Shown one piece after another: positions 5,128-5,957 of a DNA stretch of 5,957 bases (within the stretch, counting starts at the first letter, position 1; the number at the start of each line of letters is the position of its first letter). The position numbers were made by a program, and so were the translations under genes. The notes under the pieces are model-generated. The model was not told where the DNA came from and did no database searches. It worked only from the letters and a program-made list of their open reading frames with translations. Origin of the DNA: Paracoccaceae bacterium (GTDB lineage Bacteria; Pseudomonadota; Alphaproteobacteria; Rhodobacterales; Rhodobacteraceae); contig PWWF01000312.1 in NCBI GenBank assembly GCA_003561595.1, positions 1-5,957 of the forward strand. The letters run 5' to 3'.

Positions 5128-5957
5128 ATGCCCCCGCAAAAGTTGTATGCCGGGGCCAAGCTGCGCGAAACCCGCAGCCAGCTTGGCCTGACGCAAAAGG
5201 ATTTCGCCGCGCGGCTGGGCGTGTCGCTGCCCTATCTGAACCAGATGGAGAACAATAACCGCCCGCTCTCGACCACGGTGGTGCTGGCGCTCGCACGCGA
5301 ATTCGGGATGGATGTGACCGAACTCTCATCAGGGGACAGTGAGCGGCTGGTCTCGGACCTGCGCGAGGCCTTTGCCGACCCGCTATTTGGCAGCAACGCC
5401 CCGGCCCTGCCCGATCTGCGGCTGGTGGGCACGAATGCGCCGGGCTTTGCACGCGGCTTTCTGGAACTGCACCGCGCCTATCGGCAGGCGCAGGAACAGC
5501 TTGCCTCGCTGGATGAGGCGCTGGGGCGCGAGGATACCACCCTGCGCCTGAGCCCCTGGGAAGAGGTGCGCGATTTCTTCCATTATTGCGACAACTACCT
5601 GGATGCCGTGGACCGCGCGGCCGAGCATTTCGCCGCCAGCGCCCGCGACCCGATGACCCATGCGACCGAAGCGCTGGCGCGGCGCGGTGTGTCGGTGCGG
5701 TTCAGTTCGGGCGGGTTGCGGCAATATGACCGCGACAGCGGCATCGTGCAGATCTCGGGCCGGGCCGCGCGCGCAACGCAGGTGTTTCAGCTTTTGCATC
5801 AGGTGGCACTGCTGACCCAGAATGACCTGCTGGACGCAACGCTCGATCTGGCACGCTTTCAGTCGGAAGAGGCGCGCGCCATCGCCAAGATCGGGCTGGC
5901 CAATTATTTCGCGGGCGCCGCCCAGATGCCCTATCGCCGGTTTCTGGAAGCCGCAGA
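5128..5957 (+). CDS. pccR: Short-chain fatty acyl-CoA regulator PccR (ScfR, XRE family), C-terminus missing
   Basis: PccR senses short-chain acyl-CoA status and controls pccB. The frame is open from ATG 5128 to the right edge (276 codons); family members run to roughly 460-470 residues. Residues 9-65 form an XRE helix-turn-helix (GLTQKDFAARLGVSLPYLNQMENNNRPLS). A conserved segment SPWEEVRDFFHYCDNYLD lies at 142-159. The region from about 175 resembles the IrrE/ImmA (M78-like) fold, but reads LLHQVALL at 222-229 where an active zinc protease has HExxH. The catalytic Glu and second His are absent, as I recall for the whole ScfR group, so it is a ligand-binding rather than a protease domain. The cysteine-containing C-terminal domain (DUF2083 type) would lie outside the window. 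A TTTGCAAA palindrome 37 bases upstream suggests autoregulation. Start choice rests on the family N-terminus; the Shine-Dalgarno is weak. Confidence 0.92.
   Translation, partial: MPPQKLYAGAKLRETRSQLGLTQKDFAARLGVSLPYLNQMENNNRPLSTTVVLALAREFGMDVTELSSGDSERLVSDLREAFADPLFGSNAPALPDLRLVGTNAPGFARGFLELHRAYRQAQEQLASLDEALGREDTTLRLSPWEEVRDFFHYCDNYLDAVDRAAEHFAASARDPMTHATEALARRGVSVRFSSGGLRQYDRDSGIVQISGRAARATQVFQLLHQVALLTQNDLLDATLDLARFQSEEARAIAKIGLANYFAGAAQMPYRRFLEAA

Noticed and set aside
5383..5799. 138-codon minus-strand frame opposite pccR
   Set aside because: It is antisense to the well-supported regulator, with no ribosome site and no recognisable motif.

Overview
This GC-rich window looks like alphaproteobacterial, most likely Rhodobacterales (Rhodobacteraceae), chromosomal DNA. 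It holds the propionyl-CoA carboxylase (PCC) locus together with its dedicated regulator. The evidence is a complete PccB of the 510-residue Ruegeria/Rhodobacter type, the start of a biotin carboxylase subunit (PccA), and an XRE-type regulator matching PccR, the short-chain fatty acyl-CoA regulator studied in Rhodobacter sphaeroides. TTTGCAAA elements of the kind PccR is known to bind lie upstream of pccB and of pccR. The taxonomic call rests on remembered protein similarity and gene order, not on a search.

Minus-strand half (3588 down to 1): pccB is followed after a 9-base gap by a gene for a secreted 137-residue protein (probably DUF6497). Next come two tiny genes for related exported, proline/glutamate-rich peptides of 48 and 47 residues, each followed 8-9 bases after its stop by a strong GC-rich hairpin. 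Then a 126-residue protein of unknown function, and finally pccA, cut by the left edge. All six genes are co-directional with good Shine-Dalgarno sequences, but the two hairpins and two spacers of about 190-220 bases suggest the cluster is not one uniform transcript. PccA and PccB together convert propionyl-CoA to (S)-methylmalonyl-CoA, feeding the methylmalonyl-CoA pathway to succinyl-CoA. Rhodobacterales also need this step for acetate assimilation by the ethylmalonyl-CoA pathway.

Plus-strand half (3848 to 5957): a Bcr/CflA-like 12-helix MFS transporter is read divergently from pccB. After a 59-base gap comes pccR, open at the right edge. The pccB/MFS divergent region has two perfect TTTGCAAA elements. 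The MFS-pccR gap has one perfect and one 7/8 copy. This suggests PccR controls pccB, itself and perhaps the transporter.

The points most worth a second look are: Val instead of the Asp expected at the substrate-specificity position of PccB; the unusual spacing of the PccR elements; the MFS gene lying inside the regulator-target interval; and the duplicated micro-lipoprotein-plus-hairpin modules between the two carboxylase subunit genes. I saw no tRNA, rRNA, CRISPR array, insertion sequence or phage gene. No spacer exceeds 300 bases; the longest, 3589-3847, is the pccB/MFS regulatory region.
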